Below are positions 49,143 to 60,969 of a stretch of DNA of 64,000 nt, one piece after another (positions within the stretch are counted from its first letter, which is position 1; every line of letters begins with the position of its first letter). Both the position numbers and the translations under genes were made by a program. Where the stretch lies: the NCBI GenBank assembly GCA_002110485.1, contig MOWL01000068.1, forward strand, positions 372,001 through 436,000. The letters run 5' to 3'. Source of the stretch: Emergomyces orientalis. Lineage: Eukaryota > Ascomycota > Eurotiomycetes > Onygenales > Ajellomycetaceae. Below the pieces are notes generated by a model that saw only the letters and a list, made by a program, of their open reading frames with translations, had not been told where the DNA came from and ran no database searches.

Positions 49143-50460
49143 ATGTTTTGGAAGGGTTTTACCATCCAACTGGCCATCACCGTCGCCTGCAAAGTGGCCT
49201 TCATAATCTTCGGTAAGAGAATATGAGATCTAGCCCGTACTGTATATTCAAGAAGGAATTTCATTCTATCCTAGATTTCACATCACAGGCACGACTAGGG
49301 TGTTTTCAGCGGCATTGTTGGCAACAAACATTTCTTGGGTGTGATGCATCATCCTAGCAGCACCTTAACGGGGATTATTGTCAGCATATACAACCAGGGC
49401 TGCTTCAGTTGGTGTATCCTAAAATTCCTTTTCGGGGAATATTTTGGATCGGTCTATGTGGATTGCCATGGTATGGGTAATAATAGTATGTTTACTTTTA
49501 AGGCTCGACAATCAATGGTAAATGTACATGTACAATATTCCAATGTTGATTTGTTTGTTTTTGATTGGAGCAACGTTGCAAACAAAGGACCGAACCATCC
49601 AGATATTGTCAAATGGTGGTGTGGCATCCTCGAAGCCATCGCGCTCGAGGCGTGAGCAGGAGAGTACTCTTCGCTAAGGGTAATCAACAAGGACGAAGGC
49701 AGCACTGGGCGAAAAATATTGCTGGCTTATGGTTATCAATTTATAAACCATGTCGGTGGGATTAACGTCTGTTTGATATCTAATGTTCCTTATTGGCTCA
49801 TTTTTTCCTTCCTCTCTTGTCGACTGAATTGGCGGATGGCGTCCAATGATGTGGTGATCATTTGGCCTTGGTATCTCCATGATGATGATATCGATGTTAT
49901 TGAGTTTCAAGTGAACAGCTGTAGAGAAACCAACCGCTTCAGCTTGCGTTACATTCATTCCTGTGAGCCGGTATAACCTCCCATATCCTCTATTTTGACC
50001 CTACGTGATATACCGCTAACTTAGGCAGTATACGTTTACATTTGGAGCACCAGTTAACTATATCTCTTGGGTCTAGTCCCCGCCAGAACGACAGGATCGG
50101 CTAATGGCATCTCATCTAACTGGATATGGGTGGGTACCTCCCCACACCTTCCATAACTTTGGGATTTTGCTAACCCTTGGAATTAGAAATTTGTTAAAGT
50201 CATGATCACCCCATCATCATCAACAGGCTACAAGGGAAAGCGGATTTAATATTTATGTGTACCAATTTCGCGTTCATCCCCCTGGTTTACATCTGCTACC
50301 CGGAAAGCAGCAAACTTGACACTGGAGGAGACTGACCATCTATTTACGGAACCCGGCGTCTCCCCGAGGTACGTCGCTCCACGAATCCAAAGGAGCGCAG
50401 AGCGGAAGCTATTGTGGGAGAAAGCAGTAACAGAAAATCAAAACAGTCGCTTATAGAAGC
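49143..50460 (+). pseudogene. Decayed sugar-porter MFS transporter
   Basis: Ordered pieces of a sugar porter can be read. MFWKGFTIQLAITVACKVAF ends in an intron-like GTAAGA..CAG gap (49213-49288). Then come GVFSGIVGNKHFLGVMHHP with TLTGIIVSIYN, GRKILLAYGYQFINH with GGIN at about 49705-49770, SSNWIW near 50120, and INRLQGKADLIFMCTNFAF near 50222-50280, followed by a frameshifted LTLEETDHLF near 50315-50345. Breaks: one base is missing before the GYDQG site and its Gln codon is TAG (49296-49298); TGA at 49653-49655; later frameshifts; and a shortened centre. Both stops are one C-to-T change away from sense codons. The end coordinate is approximate. I judge it non-functional. Confidence 0.85.
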
Positions 50461-50738
50461 TTCTGAGAACGTGGAGGAAAGTCGAAAAGTTCAGGTGACA
50501 CACACACAGTATAGCCAAGGCCTCTGTATAAAACCAAAATAAAGTTCTCATTGGTTACATGTGCTGCTTTATTTGTGCATTTATGCTATCTCTGGAGGTA
50601 CAGAGACTTATGTGGATAAGTTTCATCGAATGACAATCAAAAACAAAACTCTGCGGGTCATGGAATACCTCGATAACAAGAAGCATTCCATCATACCGAA
50701 CGAAACCATTGAGAAAGGGATCCCGAGCAAAAATTTCT

Positions 50739-51388
50739 CTATTCAGGAGGCTCATAGAAGGGCATAGCTTTGATGTCCTCAAAAGACCAGTACTTCCGCA
50801 TGTTTTCAGCACGAAGTTGGTCCACCTCGTCATCCATGTGCAACCACAACACCTCCCTAAACACATCCATGGTCGCCTTCAAGTCTTTCAGATCAAACTC
50901 TTTCTGGCCTCCCTGGCACGCTGAAAGATACTCCAGCATCTTTATCAGACCAGTGTGGATCTGTTTATGCTGGTCGAGCAGCTCGACTTTGTTGTTTTCA
51001 TCTTTGAATGCTGGCATACGCTGGGCAAAATATGGAAAGATCATATGCTCCTCCAAATCGTGGTGGGCCTGCAGATCATTGCAAAACTTCGTTCCGATTT
51101 CGATTAACTGGTCAAGCGAAATGTCCTTGGGCAGCTTGCTGGCAACGCAGGCATCGTATAATGTCGTCCATGAATTGCGGAAGGGAGTATGCTACATAAC
51201 AATGTTAGGATGGCTGTAAAATGAAAGCGTTCTGTTGGATTTGGTATTTCTTCTTTCTTATTACTGACGTAAAAATCCATTCTCGCTGCATAGCAATTGA
51301 AAATTTTGAATTCTTCTGCGGATAATTCTGGCAGGGGGCTAGCAGAGGCCGCCGGTAGCACATCGGGTTTCTTTTGCTCTTCACTCAT
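50739..51388 (-). CDS. Hemerythrin-like (HHE cation-binding) domain protein
   Basis: Two exons on the minus strand, 51388-51269 and 51191-50739 (190 residues), with a 77 bp intron (GTCAGT donor). The protein is a small four-helix bundle of the hemerythrin/HHE type, which binds a di-iron centre. Candidate ligands in order: His41, His83/His84 and Glu87/Glu88 (HHDLEEHMIFP), His115 and His119 (HKQIH), His158 with Asp/Glu161-162 (LHMDDE). No signal peptide is seen, so it is probably cytosolic. Role is not known for the fungal family; oxygen, nitric oxide or iron handling are the usual proposals. The start ATG heads a Pro/Ala/Glu-rich stretch. Confidence 0.9.
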
Positions 51389-53502
51389 TGTGATGTTGTT
51401 TCGTCGGGGATGGAAGCCGGTGTTCTCTCGCTGAAATCCTTAGGGACAATCCTTGTGCGAGTATAAGAGTATTGTGATATCAGATTTGACTAGCTCACGC
51501 TTCAAGGCTCAATCAAAATGGGCGCTCAACTTCCCTTTTATATACCTTAGGTACTGACCTATCTATTTTAACGTAGGGCATCAGCCGCAGCATTCGTTGC
51601 CTAAACCTTCAGCTACGGAACTACTATCCCCATCACCCAATTTAGTAATCTCCGTCATTCGAATAATATCATAGCGATGGCCCTCACGGAAAACCCCGCT
51701 CCCGACAGACCGGGTGGTCAGATCAAACACGGAACATGCTGACGCGAGATACCCGGCCGCTTCCTCTATCGCCCGACCGCCGATTCAGTGGATTTGCTTT
51801 CCCTTTTCCTCTTATTCGTGATTGCACATGAACGTACATTCTCCCTCTGAAATTTACATTAAGTAGTAATAGAAATCGTTCACACTGCTGCCGCTGTGTC
51901 GTCTCCCTGAGCGGTTGTGGTCGTACATAAAATAGATCCAATGTAAATCCGATGGTAACGGAAAAGCAGTTGCGGGCCTAACAGGAAGCTGAACTGGAAG
52001 CTGAATATATCCAGGATCTGGTTCCTTCCAAAACAGAACAGAGTGGGGGAAATGGATTTTAACTCTGTATTTAAGTCTGGTAAGACCTGGCCCTTTTTTA
52101 TAGTGGAGGGTGCGCTCCTAGCGTATTATTAGCTTACTCCCTTGATCTGGCCAATGGGTGTTCTATATTGCCAATCAGGGTCATGAAAAAGTACGCTAAG
52201 TGCACCGCCTCCAGATGAGAATTTCATCTGACCAGTTGTGCTTGTGAAATGTCTCGAGGCCTGAAATGAGCTCCAGGAAGATGGCTTGGGCTGGCGGGTA
52301 TTCATCCTTGAGAAAAGCCTCCGGGAAAGGCGGACATGTTTTGGAATCATGGTGCCAAAGAATCTAGGGACACTTCCTTGCTCGTGTGCTTCTGACTCTC
52401 CCCAAACGACCATGTGCAGTAGGTTCATGTAAAATGATGTCTACTAGCTCGCAGCCGCATTGGCTCGTATTATCGCCATGGACCGTGGCCGTGATGTTCG
52501 AGCAACAAGAGCACATTGCAATTGATATCCTGCCGCTCGTTCACACAGAGACCACCACACGCCTCTTATATAACACCATCCAGCTCCATTTATTCCCTCT
52601 TCTCTTTCATTGGCTTATTTTGTCTCCTGGCTGCCTTGAATATGTCAGAGCAAAGACAAACACCAGGTTGTTTGTTTATTGTTTTGGAAGAGTCCGTTTG
52701 AAATATTTTTATGCCCTCTCCGAAGTTAAGTCCGAGTTCCTCGCGACAATCCATGCGAACATCATCGGCGCTGCTGAAAACAAAAGTTTAAACGGAGATA
52801 AGTTCATATTGTTCAAATTTAGTTGATCCATCCAACATTTGTTTCAACCTTTCCTGGTACCTATCATGGGCTTGTCAAATTGCAAGAATAATAAATACCC
52901 CATTGAATCACCATATATGAAAGATTCTTCGTACTCCCTGATCTACTCTGTAGACGATCTGACACCTTTTCTAAGGGGCAGGGCTCTTTTTCGGGGAAGA
53001 ATAGAGGCTAGTGCTGAGCCAACTTGAATATACATCAATCACTGTTGCTGTGAGGATTGTTTACGCCAATTTATTATCACAGTTGAATTCAGAAGGCGCA
53101 AAGAAAATTAAAAAAATCCGTAATTCGAATTAGCGTCCATGGGGGTATTGTGAAGAGATATGAAAGTTAGAGAAAGAAAAGAGAGCAGCAAATCAAACAA
53201 TCTAGAGAAACAAGAAAGGTAACATAGGAAAGGAAATCGATCCTGCTCATGTTATGTTGAGAGGCAGTTTGCGGAAACCAAATAATAGATATGAAATCAG
53301 TGAGTTCAAGGGGAGGGAAAGGAAAACATGGAAGATGAACATATTGTACAGTACAATGAAATAATGAAATAAGGGATCATCAAGCGAACGGCACCAGGGT
53401 ACATGTATCCAAGAAAACAACAATTAGGTACAAGTCTTCCGCACGATATTTCATGTAAAGAAATCAACTCAGACAAATCGTGAATCTCAATTCCCCGCGA
53501 GG
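51389..53502. other. Intergenic region
   Basis: Upstream of the hemerythrin-like gene and downstream of flotillin. Open stretches (for example 52386-52826) show no family features and no exon chain. Unique, mixed-composition sequence. Confidence 0.5.
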
Positions 53503-55415
53503 CTATGATGCGTTCGCTCTGATCTTGCTCTTAATCTCATCAGCATGTGCGGTGGAGTTTGACTGATTCTGTCTCTGTGGAAGTTGGGCCATCCACGTTG
53601 GAGGAGCGATCCCAGTCTGCTCATGAATAGTTGAGAAAAGTGGCGGGAGACTCTGCATGAGGTTTCGGATTGGAGCGGTGGTATCCTGGGACGCATCTCC
53701 GGAAGAACCTGATAGGGTGATTTAGTTGTGAACATACACGATATACGAATTGTGCGAGGGAGTGCGTAAACTAACCGGTGTTCCACACTGTAATCTTGGG
53801 TTCAAGACCCTTGATAGCTTCCCCATTTGCTCTGGCAAGTGCCTCATAGGTGTTGTTCTGGATCATTAGATACTGCAGGAAGCCCTGTGGTCCTCCAAAT
53901 ACATCCGCCATAGCAGAATATGCCTTGGCCATCTCAGTCACACCCTCAGCTTCCTTTTTCTTGGCAATAAAGGAAGCTTCCGCCTCTTTTGTCTTTGCCA
54001 AAAAGGCCGCTTCTGCATCTTTAGCGGCGCGATAGTCTAGAGGTGGTCCATTGGGTTAGTTTGGCGTTGTAAGATAATTTCAGCCTTAGATGAAGCAAGT
54101 GACATGTGTGTGTATCGAGAATACTCACAGTGTGCATCGGCGTCCATTTTTTGTTTATACATAAGACCGTCAGAGTCTTTTATTTTAGTGTAGAGGTCTG
54201 CATCAGCGTTTTGTTCAGCAGCCTCCCTTGCTATCTTGCTCTTGGTAACATCGAGTGCCCGAAGTCGTTCCAATTCCGTTTCTGCACGTTTGGTCTCGAC
54301 CTGTTTCTGCAGCTCGGCATCCCTCATTTCCGCTTGGCGTTGAGCAGATATCTTCCCAAGCCGAATCCCCATGTCCAGCTCTGTTTGGCGATTTGTAAGC
54401 TGAGCATCGGCCTGTGCCTTCTCGCTTCGGCGCTTGGTTTCTAAAACTGCGGTTTCGGCGTCGATTTTGGATATTTCTTGCTTAGTTTTGCCTCGTTTTT
54501 CGGCCTCGCCAATTTCACCTCTCATTCGAGCCTCTGCGACATCGATTTTGGCTTGATTCAGCGCGCCTTCGTGTGCTTTTCTGCTGAGCTGATTGCCAAA
54601 ATAGTCAGCGCATATTTCTGGGTATCTCAAGTTGAATGATGGGCTTACCAAGGTGAAATATTCGCTTCCAGGAGTATCTTGAAGTTCTTTAACGTTGGCG
54701 TTGTAGCTATGATTTCGAAGTAAGTATCACAGACAACCATATATTAAAGCTCCACGGCACTCACATCCTGAGACCAAATTGATCCAACTCGTTTTGAACA
54801 TTCTCGATGACATGCTGCTTGAAGACGTGTCGTTCCTTAAAGATTTCCTCCATAGTCATCCCAGACACAATCACGCGGGTCTCGCCTTCGATAATGCCTT
54901 TGACAATATCTTGAACATGGTTCCCTCTGGTTTGGCTTGTCGATTTTGCAACTTTCACCCCACCGGCTTCTCCCGAAAGTAGGAGAGCATACTTCTTGAG
55001 AGATTCGATATTGTTATCAGGGCCGATTGTGAAGACGGCGGGGAGAGAAAACTGAAGCTTTTCGATGGTCATAGCCTGGAGATTCATGGAGAAATCGAAT
55101 GGTGAAATAGAAATTCGGATGCACTGCAGTCGACTGCTGTTAGACTCTCGGGTTCACTTTGCAAGCAAACTAATTATGGCATAAAGCTTCCGGTAACGGG
55201 GGAGATATAAAATAAATGTGCCTTAGCAACTCACTTTGTGCCACGGCATAACAAATGCCGTTTTCTTGATAAGCACATCATCAATGCCACCCCCCGTGAG
55301 AACGAGGTACTCATTCGGCTCTGAGACGTGGTACCTAGAAGAAATATTGACGTTAATAGGCATGAATAAAGAGCAGAGATGGTAATGAAATAAGCAGAAA
55401 TTAAGCATACCACAT
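53503..55415 (-). CDS. Flotillin (SPFH/band 7 membrane scaffold protein)
   Basis: Six coding exons on the minus strand: 55415-55411, 55334-55235, 55123-54765, 54706-54129, 54036-53776, 53708-53503 (502 residues). The first coding exon is only five bases (ATGTG), completed across a 76 bp intron to Met-Trp-Tyr-His. The SPFH domain covers roughly 1-190 (ISISPFDFSMNLQAMTIEKL; FSLPAVFTIGPDN). A long Glu/Ala/Lys coiled coil follows, with repeated KTKEAEA/KKKEAEG units. The C-terminus has a short Pro/Gln-rich tail. Flotillins form oligomers on the inner face of sterol-rich plasma membrane; in Aspergillus they affect hyphal growth. Cys36 lies near the position of the palmitoylated Cys34 of animal flotillin-1. 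Five introns, all GT..AG, phases consistent. Confidence 0.95.
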
Positions 55416-57393
55416 GGTCAATCTTTGGGATATGTTTTATCACTTGATTAATATTTTTTGTATCAAAAAATAGTTCGTGTTGGGGAATGCGATTTCTAAG
55501 AAATAGAAAAGAGAATATGGTGAATTAGACGTATAGAGTCAAAGAGAATCCGGCACTGGAAACGGGGATCAGGCTGGTATAAATAATAAATACAAATGTG
55601 CTTCAATGCACAGGACCACGGCTTCCCATGACGAAATAGACGGGGCACCAGCACGCTACACTCCGGATTGAGAACAAAACTATCAGGAGCTCCACGGCGC
55701 CAGCCTTCTCAAACACGGGGCTGACGATGACAGGAGCAGCGGTATTGGCCAATCAGGTAAGTCCCGCAACAACCTGAATCGCATCGTCAGCACCGAGTTA
55801 GTGAACTAGTAGTACTATGGTGGGGGCATTGGCACAGCAGTTAGCCGAGCAAGAATTCGCTCTACTTATTTGCTGATTGTCGTCGCTGGTGGCAGAGTTT
55901 AAGCCGCCCTCACTTCCAACCCGTGAGTAACACAGGGTATGAAATGAGATCAAGATGGAAATAGCTCAACCGTGATTATCCCGTAGCATCGATAATACCT
56001 ATGATATCATACTATCCACCATATCGGTGGAAGGAATAATTTAAGGTTAAGGCTGATTTACACCCAGCAAGCGCTTTGTGATAGTAGCTCACGTCTTGAA
56101 CTTACCCCCGCAAAGAATAACTACCAGTACAAATGTTTCCTGGCATTCACTGGCAGACTGGACCAGCTATTTGGGGTGCAATCATCAGTTCCTCAGGGGC
56201 CTATCTTAATGGGGCACATTTCGAAGTGGCCGCAAGCAAATGCCACCAACAAGCTACATGAAGGAGGATTCCTTGAACAAGACCCTGCAATTGAGCCATT
56301 TTCCCTGGATGAGTGGTTCTCGAAGCACCTAGGGCAACTAACTATAAACGGCCACATGCCGTGTTTTCCGAAGCTGTGCAATTGTTGCGACTGGGTTTTC
56401 GCTAAATTTGACATGGGTAATTGAACGGACAAAGGGGACGATACAGCATACAGCATATACGCGCTGGAGATGTGCCTGGGACGGCGGGAAGCTGCTGCCG
56501 AGCCCAACGAATGAGGCGGAGCTTGGCCAGAGTGAATCCCGTGACCTCTAGCGGGGCGCTAGAAGCGGAGGCTAACCCAAAAACAGACTAGAACAAACAT
56601 GAGGCTGAGTCAAACTCCGCCTCCCCGCGCTTTTGCTGTTGATGTTGATAGTTAAAAACTTTAAAGCTCCTTTGCTATCCATGCATATTATTTTATGCCA
56701 AATGAGTGTCCCAATATTATGCAACCATCCAAGCCACGCTAGAAAGAAACCTATCCACATGATCAACAGGTCCATGTCCTCTGCAGGACCACGGACATCA
56801 TTTGGTTAGCAAGACAGCCTTGGGGAGCTCCCCGCTTGAAACTCGGTTTACCCTGCCGGACCCCAAGGCTCCTTCACGAATCGGGCTTTACGGAATTGTC
56901 CTCCGCGATTCACACGTGCTGCGATACATGAACCGGGTGTGGCCGGTTCATCAAAAGGTTCCCTGTTTCGCATTTTTCTTGGAACCATATGGCTCTTTGT
57001 TGCTACAATTCCTACACCCCACAGCCTCAGCAGGCTCAATACATAGAACATCGATCTACAAGATCTTGATTTCAGCCATTCCACTTCTAGAAACTTTTGG
57101 GATGAAAATTGGGCTTTGCTGGTGATTTTGATTTAGCAACAAAACGATTTCCATCAGCGAATCAGGGACTGGCGACCACAGGGGATGTCATTGGCGAATC
57201 AACCTTGCCATAGCCACCCCGCATCGTATTTGGTTGCTTTAATTCTCCCATTTATTTGTCCAAAAACTAGAGATCACATCGCCCTGAGTTATAATCGCTC
57301 CCTACACAGTTACCGGTTGGATATCGAATGTCCTTTCTAATCAAAAGCAACTGAAAACAATTACTTGATTAATCGATTCCGCCGTGCGTCATC
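55416..57393. other. Divergent intergenic region, flotillin and unknown gene
   Basis: About 2 kb holding the flotillin promoter and the upstream region of the next gene. Open stretches at 56176-56424 and 56802-57125 have no recognisable features and were not called. Confidence 0.5.
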
Positions 57394-58230
57394 ATGGATT
57401 CAACCCCTTTCGAGAACCGCCCGGAAGACCCGGCGCCTTCATATGAGGAGTCACTCTCCTCAGCAGCTTACAATAAGGACACATCCAAACACGTCCCTAG
57501 CTCATCTCCTTCTCTACTATTACCTCTTCCGACTCAGCTAGCTGACACCCGAACCCAACGAATCGACTCCATCCTAACAAAATACGTTGACCCCCTCCTG
57601 CTCTCTCAAGGTGCCGCAGGGCTCTATAAAACAACCTTTGTCCTTGTCCCTTCATCCGTTTCCAGCCTACAAGATGCAGTCAGCAACGCCTACACGACGC
57701 CTGAAGAGCCTCAAATTGTCGGCTTCCCGTCCACCGAAGTCGTCAAACTGATTCGCCTCCTTGGCGAAGAAAACGCCATGGAATTTTGGCGCCAGCCAGC
57801 TGTTGTTGTGGAGTTGGATTCTGCTCTCAAAGCAAAACTTGTAGCAAGCGGTCATCGGCTGCATCAACCCTCCAACGACGAAAGTGATGTTGTGGACAGG
57901 GCAAATTTGCCAGCACCAGATCCAGCTCCGACCCCAGAACCCTCCGTAAGTACCCCTGCAACGACAACGAAGAAGTCGTTTTGGGGGAGAACGAAAGACT
58001 TGTATTCTTCCAAAGGGCAAGATTTGCGGGACGTTGTCATCGTTGATAGGAAACTCGGTTGGCGGTCAACTGGAGATCAAAAGGCCAACACACCAGGGAA
58101 AATACCTACGGGATTGGTTAATGTATCTATTGTGTGGAAGGAGGTGTGCTTGCGAATTGCAAATGAGATGGGCCTGTATGAAAGTAAGAAGGGCCCTGCG
58201 CTTTGTATGACAGTTGAAGTTGGATCTTAG
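57394..58230 (+). CDS. Uncharacterised protein, single exon
   Basis: A 278-residue open frame without introns; I do not recognise a named domain. It starts MDSTPFENRPEDPAPSYEES, where PSYEES resembles the short Tyr motifs bound by WW or adaptor proteins. A folded-looking part follows at about 45-150, including LADTRTQRIDSILTKYVDPL, then a Pro/Thr-rich linker (about 165-190). The conserved-looking C-terminal part contains KSFWGRTKDLYSSKGQDLRD and IPTGLVNVSIVWKEVCLRIA. Codon use and the balance of hydrophobic residues look like a real protein. No signal peptide or membrane segment. Function unknown. Confidence 0.8.
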   Translation: MDSTPFENRPEDPAPSYEESLSSAAYNKDTSKHVPSSSPSLLLPLPTQLADTRTQRIDSILTKYVDPLLLSQGAAGLYKTTFVLVPSSVSSLQDAVSNAYTTPEEPQIVGFPSTEVVKLIRLLGEENAMEFWRQPAVVVELDSALKAKLVASGHRLHQPSNDESDVVDRANLPAPDPAPTPEPSVSTPATTTKKSFWGRTKDLYSSKGQDLRDVVIVDRKLGWRSTGDQKANTPGKIPTGLVNVSIVWKEVCLRIANEMGLYESKKGPALCMTVEVGS

Positions 58231-58909
58231 TCCTAGATTTGACAATATAAAGAAAGTTCCTTGTCCTTCACCAGATTTCTTGATGTTTAAAAAGAAGAAG
58301 AAAACCTCTGTTGAGTTGGCATACCTAGGTACCTCCGCTAGGCCACGTGACCTCCACCCACTACCTAGCTACTAACTTTCAACAGTTAACCACCTTCGCC
58401 CATTGCAACATGTTGGATATAGTCGATATTTCTTATACAAGTTCAGGCCTGTAAACTGAGTAAACTTCAAATCAAGTGAGTTTAAAGGGGCCATCTGTAA
58501 CATGGAATATTGTCAACAAAATACAACAGGGTCAAGCTAAATTATCCGTTGTGGTCTCTGGATTGCTAGCGAATCAATACTATTCTACCAGGGTTACGGA
58601 AAGATATTTCGTTCAAGCCAGGATTCCCCTTCTAAAAATAAAAATATCACATAAAAATTAAATTGCGAGCGACGCGGATCATATATATTATGGCTTTCCT
58701 TGCACTGGATTCAACTGTATCCCTATGGTACGGCACTGTTTTATACAATGCTTACTATTCTTGATGTCGGCTTGAGACTCTCTTTCTGGGGTAAATGAGG
58801 AACCACCTACTCACCTCCGCATTGAATAATAATCTTGATCCCCTTTTATTTATTTATTTTGTCCCCTTCCCTCACCCGCGATCAGCTTCAAGTTCCATTA
58901 AATATTAAC
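58231..58909. other. Intergenic region
   Basis: Between the unknown single-exon gene and the L-domain protein gene. Contains a CACGTG palindrome near 58343 and short CCTAGGTACCT-type words. No gene recognised. Confidence 0.5.
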
Positions 58910-60553
58910 ATGCATCGTCTCCGCAAATGGAGGTTGTTACTTCTACTGGCACTGACGGCGGCGGCGCCCCTGACTAGTAAGAATTCTAGAATTGCTTCTG
59001 GGTCCCACTTCCTAGCAATGCCCTTTGGCGACTGTACATAGCTGCCTTGCGCACGCAACTGACTGATTATAGCGACGGCAAAAATATGTACACCCCCTCC
59101 TGAAAGAAATGGCTACTTTCAGGTACACAGTCAGTCAGCGTTGGACAAAATCGCAGGACGCTGTACAACAATCAACGGAACTGTATATATAAAACACAAT
59201 TATACCGGCTCGTTCTATCTCCCAAACGTCCGAAATATCAGCGGAAGTATCGATTGGGAATATGATTTAGATTACGAGACGCCCAAGCCGTCATCCCTTG
59301 ATCTCCCAGACTTAGAGTACATAGGCTCTTCAATGCCGCTCCAAGGACTTCCCACACTGACAAATTTGTCGATGCCCAAATTGAAGACGTTGAAGGGGGA
59401 TATAAACATTGATTACGTCCATGAAGCGAATTTTAGGTCGCTGGAGACCGCAGATTCTGTCTATTTCAAGGGTAATATTTCGAGGTAGGTACATTATTGC
59501 TGCTTGCCTGCTCCCTCGATATATATCGGAGGTTGCAATTTGCAAGTGCTAACCAATGCAAACCAGCCTACGCCTCGATTCATTGCGTGAAGTGCATGAA
59601 AGCCTTCAAATTTGCAACAGAGATGGATGCGATCCCGATATATCGCCAGTCGGCCCATTGGATATTTCGCTTCCTTCACTGCAGTCCGTGGGCTCCGTGA
59701 AATTTAAAGGAAGGATATCGAGGTGCGAGCACGATTCTAGAAGCACCAATCAAGCATAATTGGATACTAATGGTGATTCGTTTAGTCTGGAGGTGCCCAT
59801 CTTCACGACAGTTGCAGGATACAGGAAGGGTTTCTACTACGGTCTCGAGTTCTCTACAGGCGGAGGACCGACAGTGAACCTCACATTCCCACGTCTGAGC
59901 TCTCTGCTTGGGCCGATGGTCTTGTCGGGTAATATTGAAAGGTAAAACCTTTTTTGGCGTCCGCGTCAGGAAACACCAGCTGATTAAAAACGATAGCCTC
60001 TCCACGCCAAACCTCCGAAACATGAGCAAATCGAGTCTCCTACTTGACACTTCTAGCCCTCTAGCTGTCAACCTTCCTTTTGATGGGGCTCAGAATATCT
60101 TGTTAAGTGGAGATATCTCAAGGTATTTGACAACCAGAGTTCTTTTCAAGCTACTAAATTCATCCCTCCTAACCGCCCATATGCTCTAGTGTTCAATTTC
60201 CCAATCTAGAACATATCAATGGCTACTTTGAAGTGACTTCCGATCTCCCGCTCGACTGCGACTCCATTTTGGACACGATTTCAGCAGCAACAAACGTAAC
60301 AGTTAGTGTGGGTGGCAAAATCGGCTGTTCTTCTGCCGTGGAGCCAGAACACTCAGGTCTCAGCAAAGGCGTGAAAGTCGCGATTTGGGTGATTGTTAGT
60401 ACTGTTGGGTCAGCCATTGTACTCGGGGCTCTATTATTCTTCAGAACGAGAAGAAAGAAAGAAAAGAAGCAGCAGCAATTGGCGCCAGAACCAAATGTTC
60501 GGCTCCGGTTGTTGACACGACCTAACTCTGATAGAGGCGATGGAGGACCATGA
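58910..60553 (+). CDS. Receptor-L-domain/Ecm33-like type I membrane protein
   Basis: Six exons: 58910-58976, 59073-59484, 59567-59722, 59786-59941, 59997-60122, 60190-60553 (426 residues). Signal peptide in the first 20 residues (KWRLLLLLALTAAAPL). The ectodomain has repeated beta-solenoid-like units that end in GNIS, GRIS, GNIE or GDIS and begin Ser-Leu, as in Ecm33 and receptor L domains, with several N-glycosylation sites (NGT, NYT, NIS, NLT, NVT). A single membrane helix lies at about 369-390 (VAIWVIVSTVGSAIVLGALL), followed by RTRRKKEKK and a short cytoplasmic tail. Ecm33 proper is GPI-anchored; here there is a true membrane helix, so a wall-sensing or adhesion role is only a suggestion. 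Introns 2-5 are all phase 2 at unit boundaries. Confidence 0.88.
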
Positions 60554-60969
60554 TCCGCTGCTAGAGCATTGGCCTCATGTATCAAAGTAATCTGTATGAT
60601 ATTCACTGTCAATAAATAACTACCGTTTAGTAATAGATTTTCCCAGAATACCTAGCTTCAGAGCTGGATTATAAGGACACCACAAGTCAGCTGATCCCTC
60701 GCAATCTCAGCACCTAGTGGTATTATTTTACGTTATATATGAAGTATTAAATAATGAAGTTATTGTTGACTTGAATAGGACTTACTACACACTGAACAGT
60801 TTTCATTTAAAATGGGTCTCATTTCTTAATTACTCCAGAAAAGGCAGACATACAGCGGTCCGCGAAGGGGTAGGGCTGGCCCTAAGTACTTACCTCAAAG
60901 CTTGTTAAGAAAAGAACCCCGGGCAATCTGGAGTGGAATGGGGCAGTCAATGTCAGCGAAAGCCCTTTA
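60554..60969. other. Intergenic region
   Basis: Between the L-domain protein gene and the MFS relic. AT-rich, nothing coding recognised. Confidence 0.5.

Noticed and set aside
49335..49655. Short intact gene of 106 codons
   Set aside because: It is the readable middle of the decayed sugar transporter; it has no independent start.
52386..52826. Plus-strand open frame of 146 codons
   Set aside because: No domain, no plausible splice partners, atypical composition.
56802..57125. Plus-strand open frame of 107 codons
   Set aside because: No recognised features and no support from neighbouring exons.
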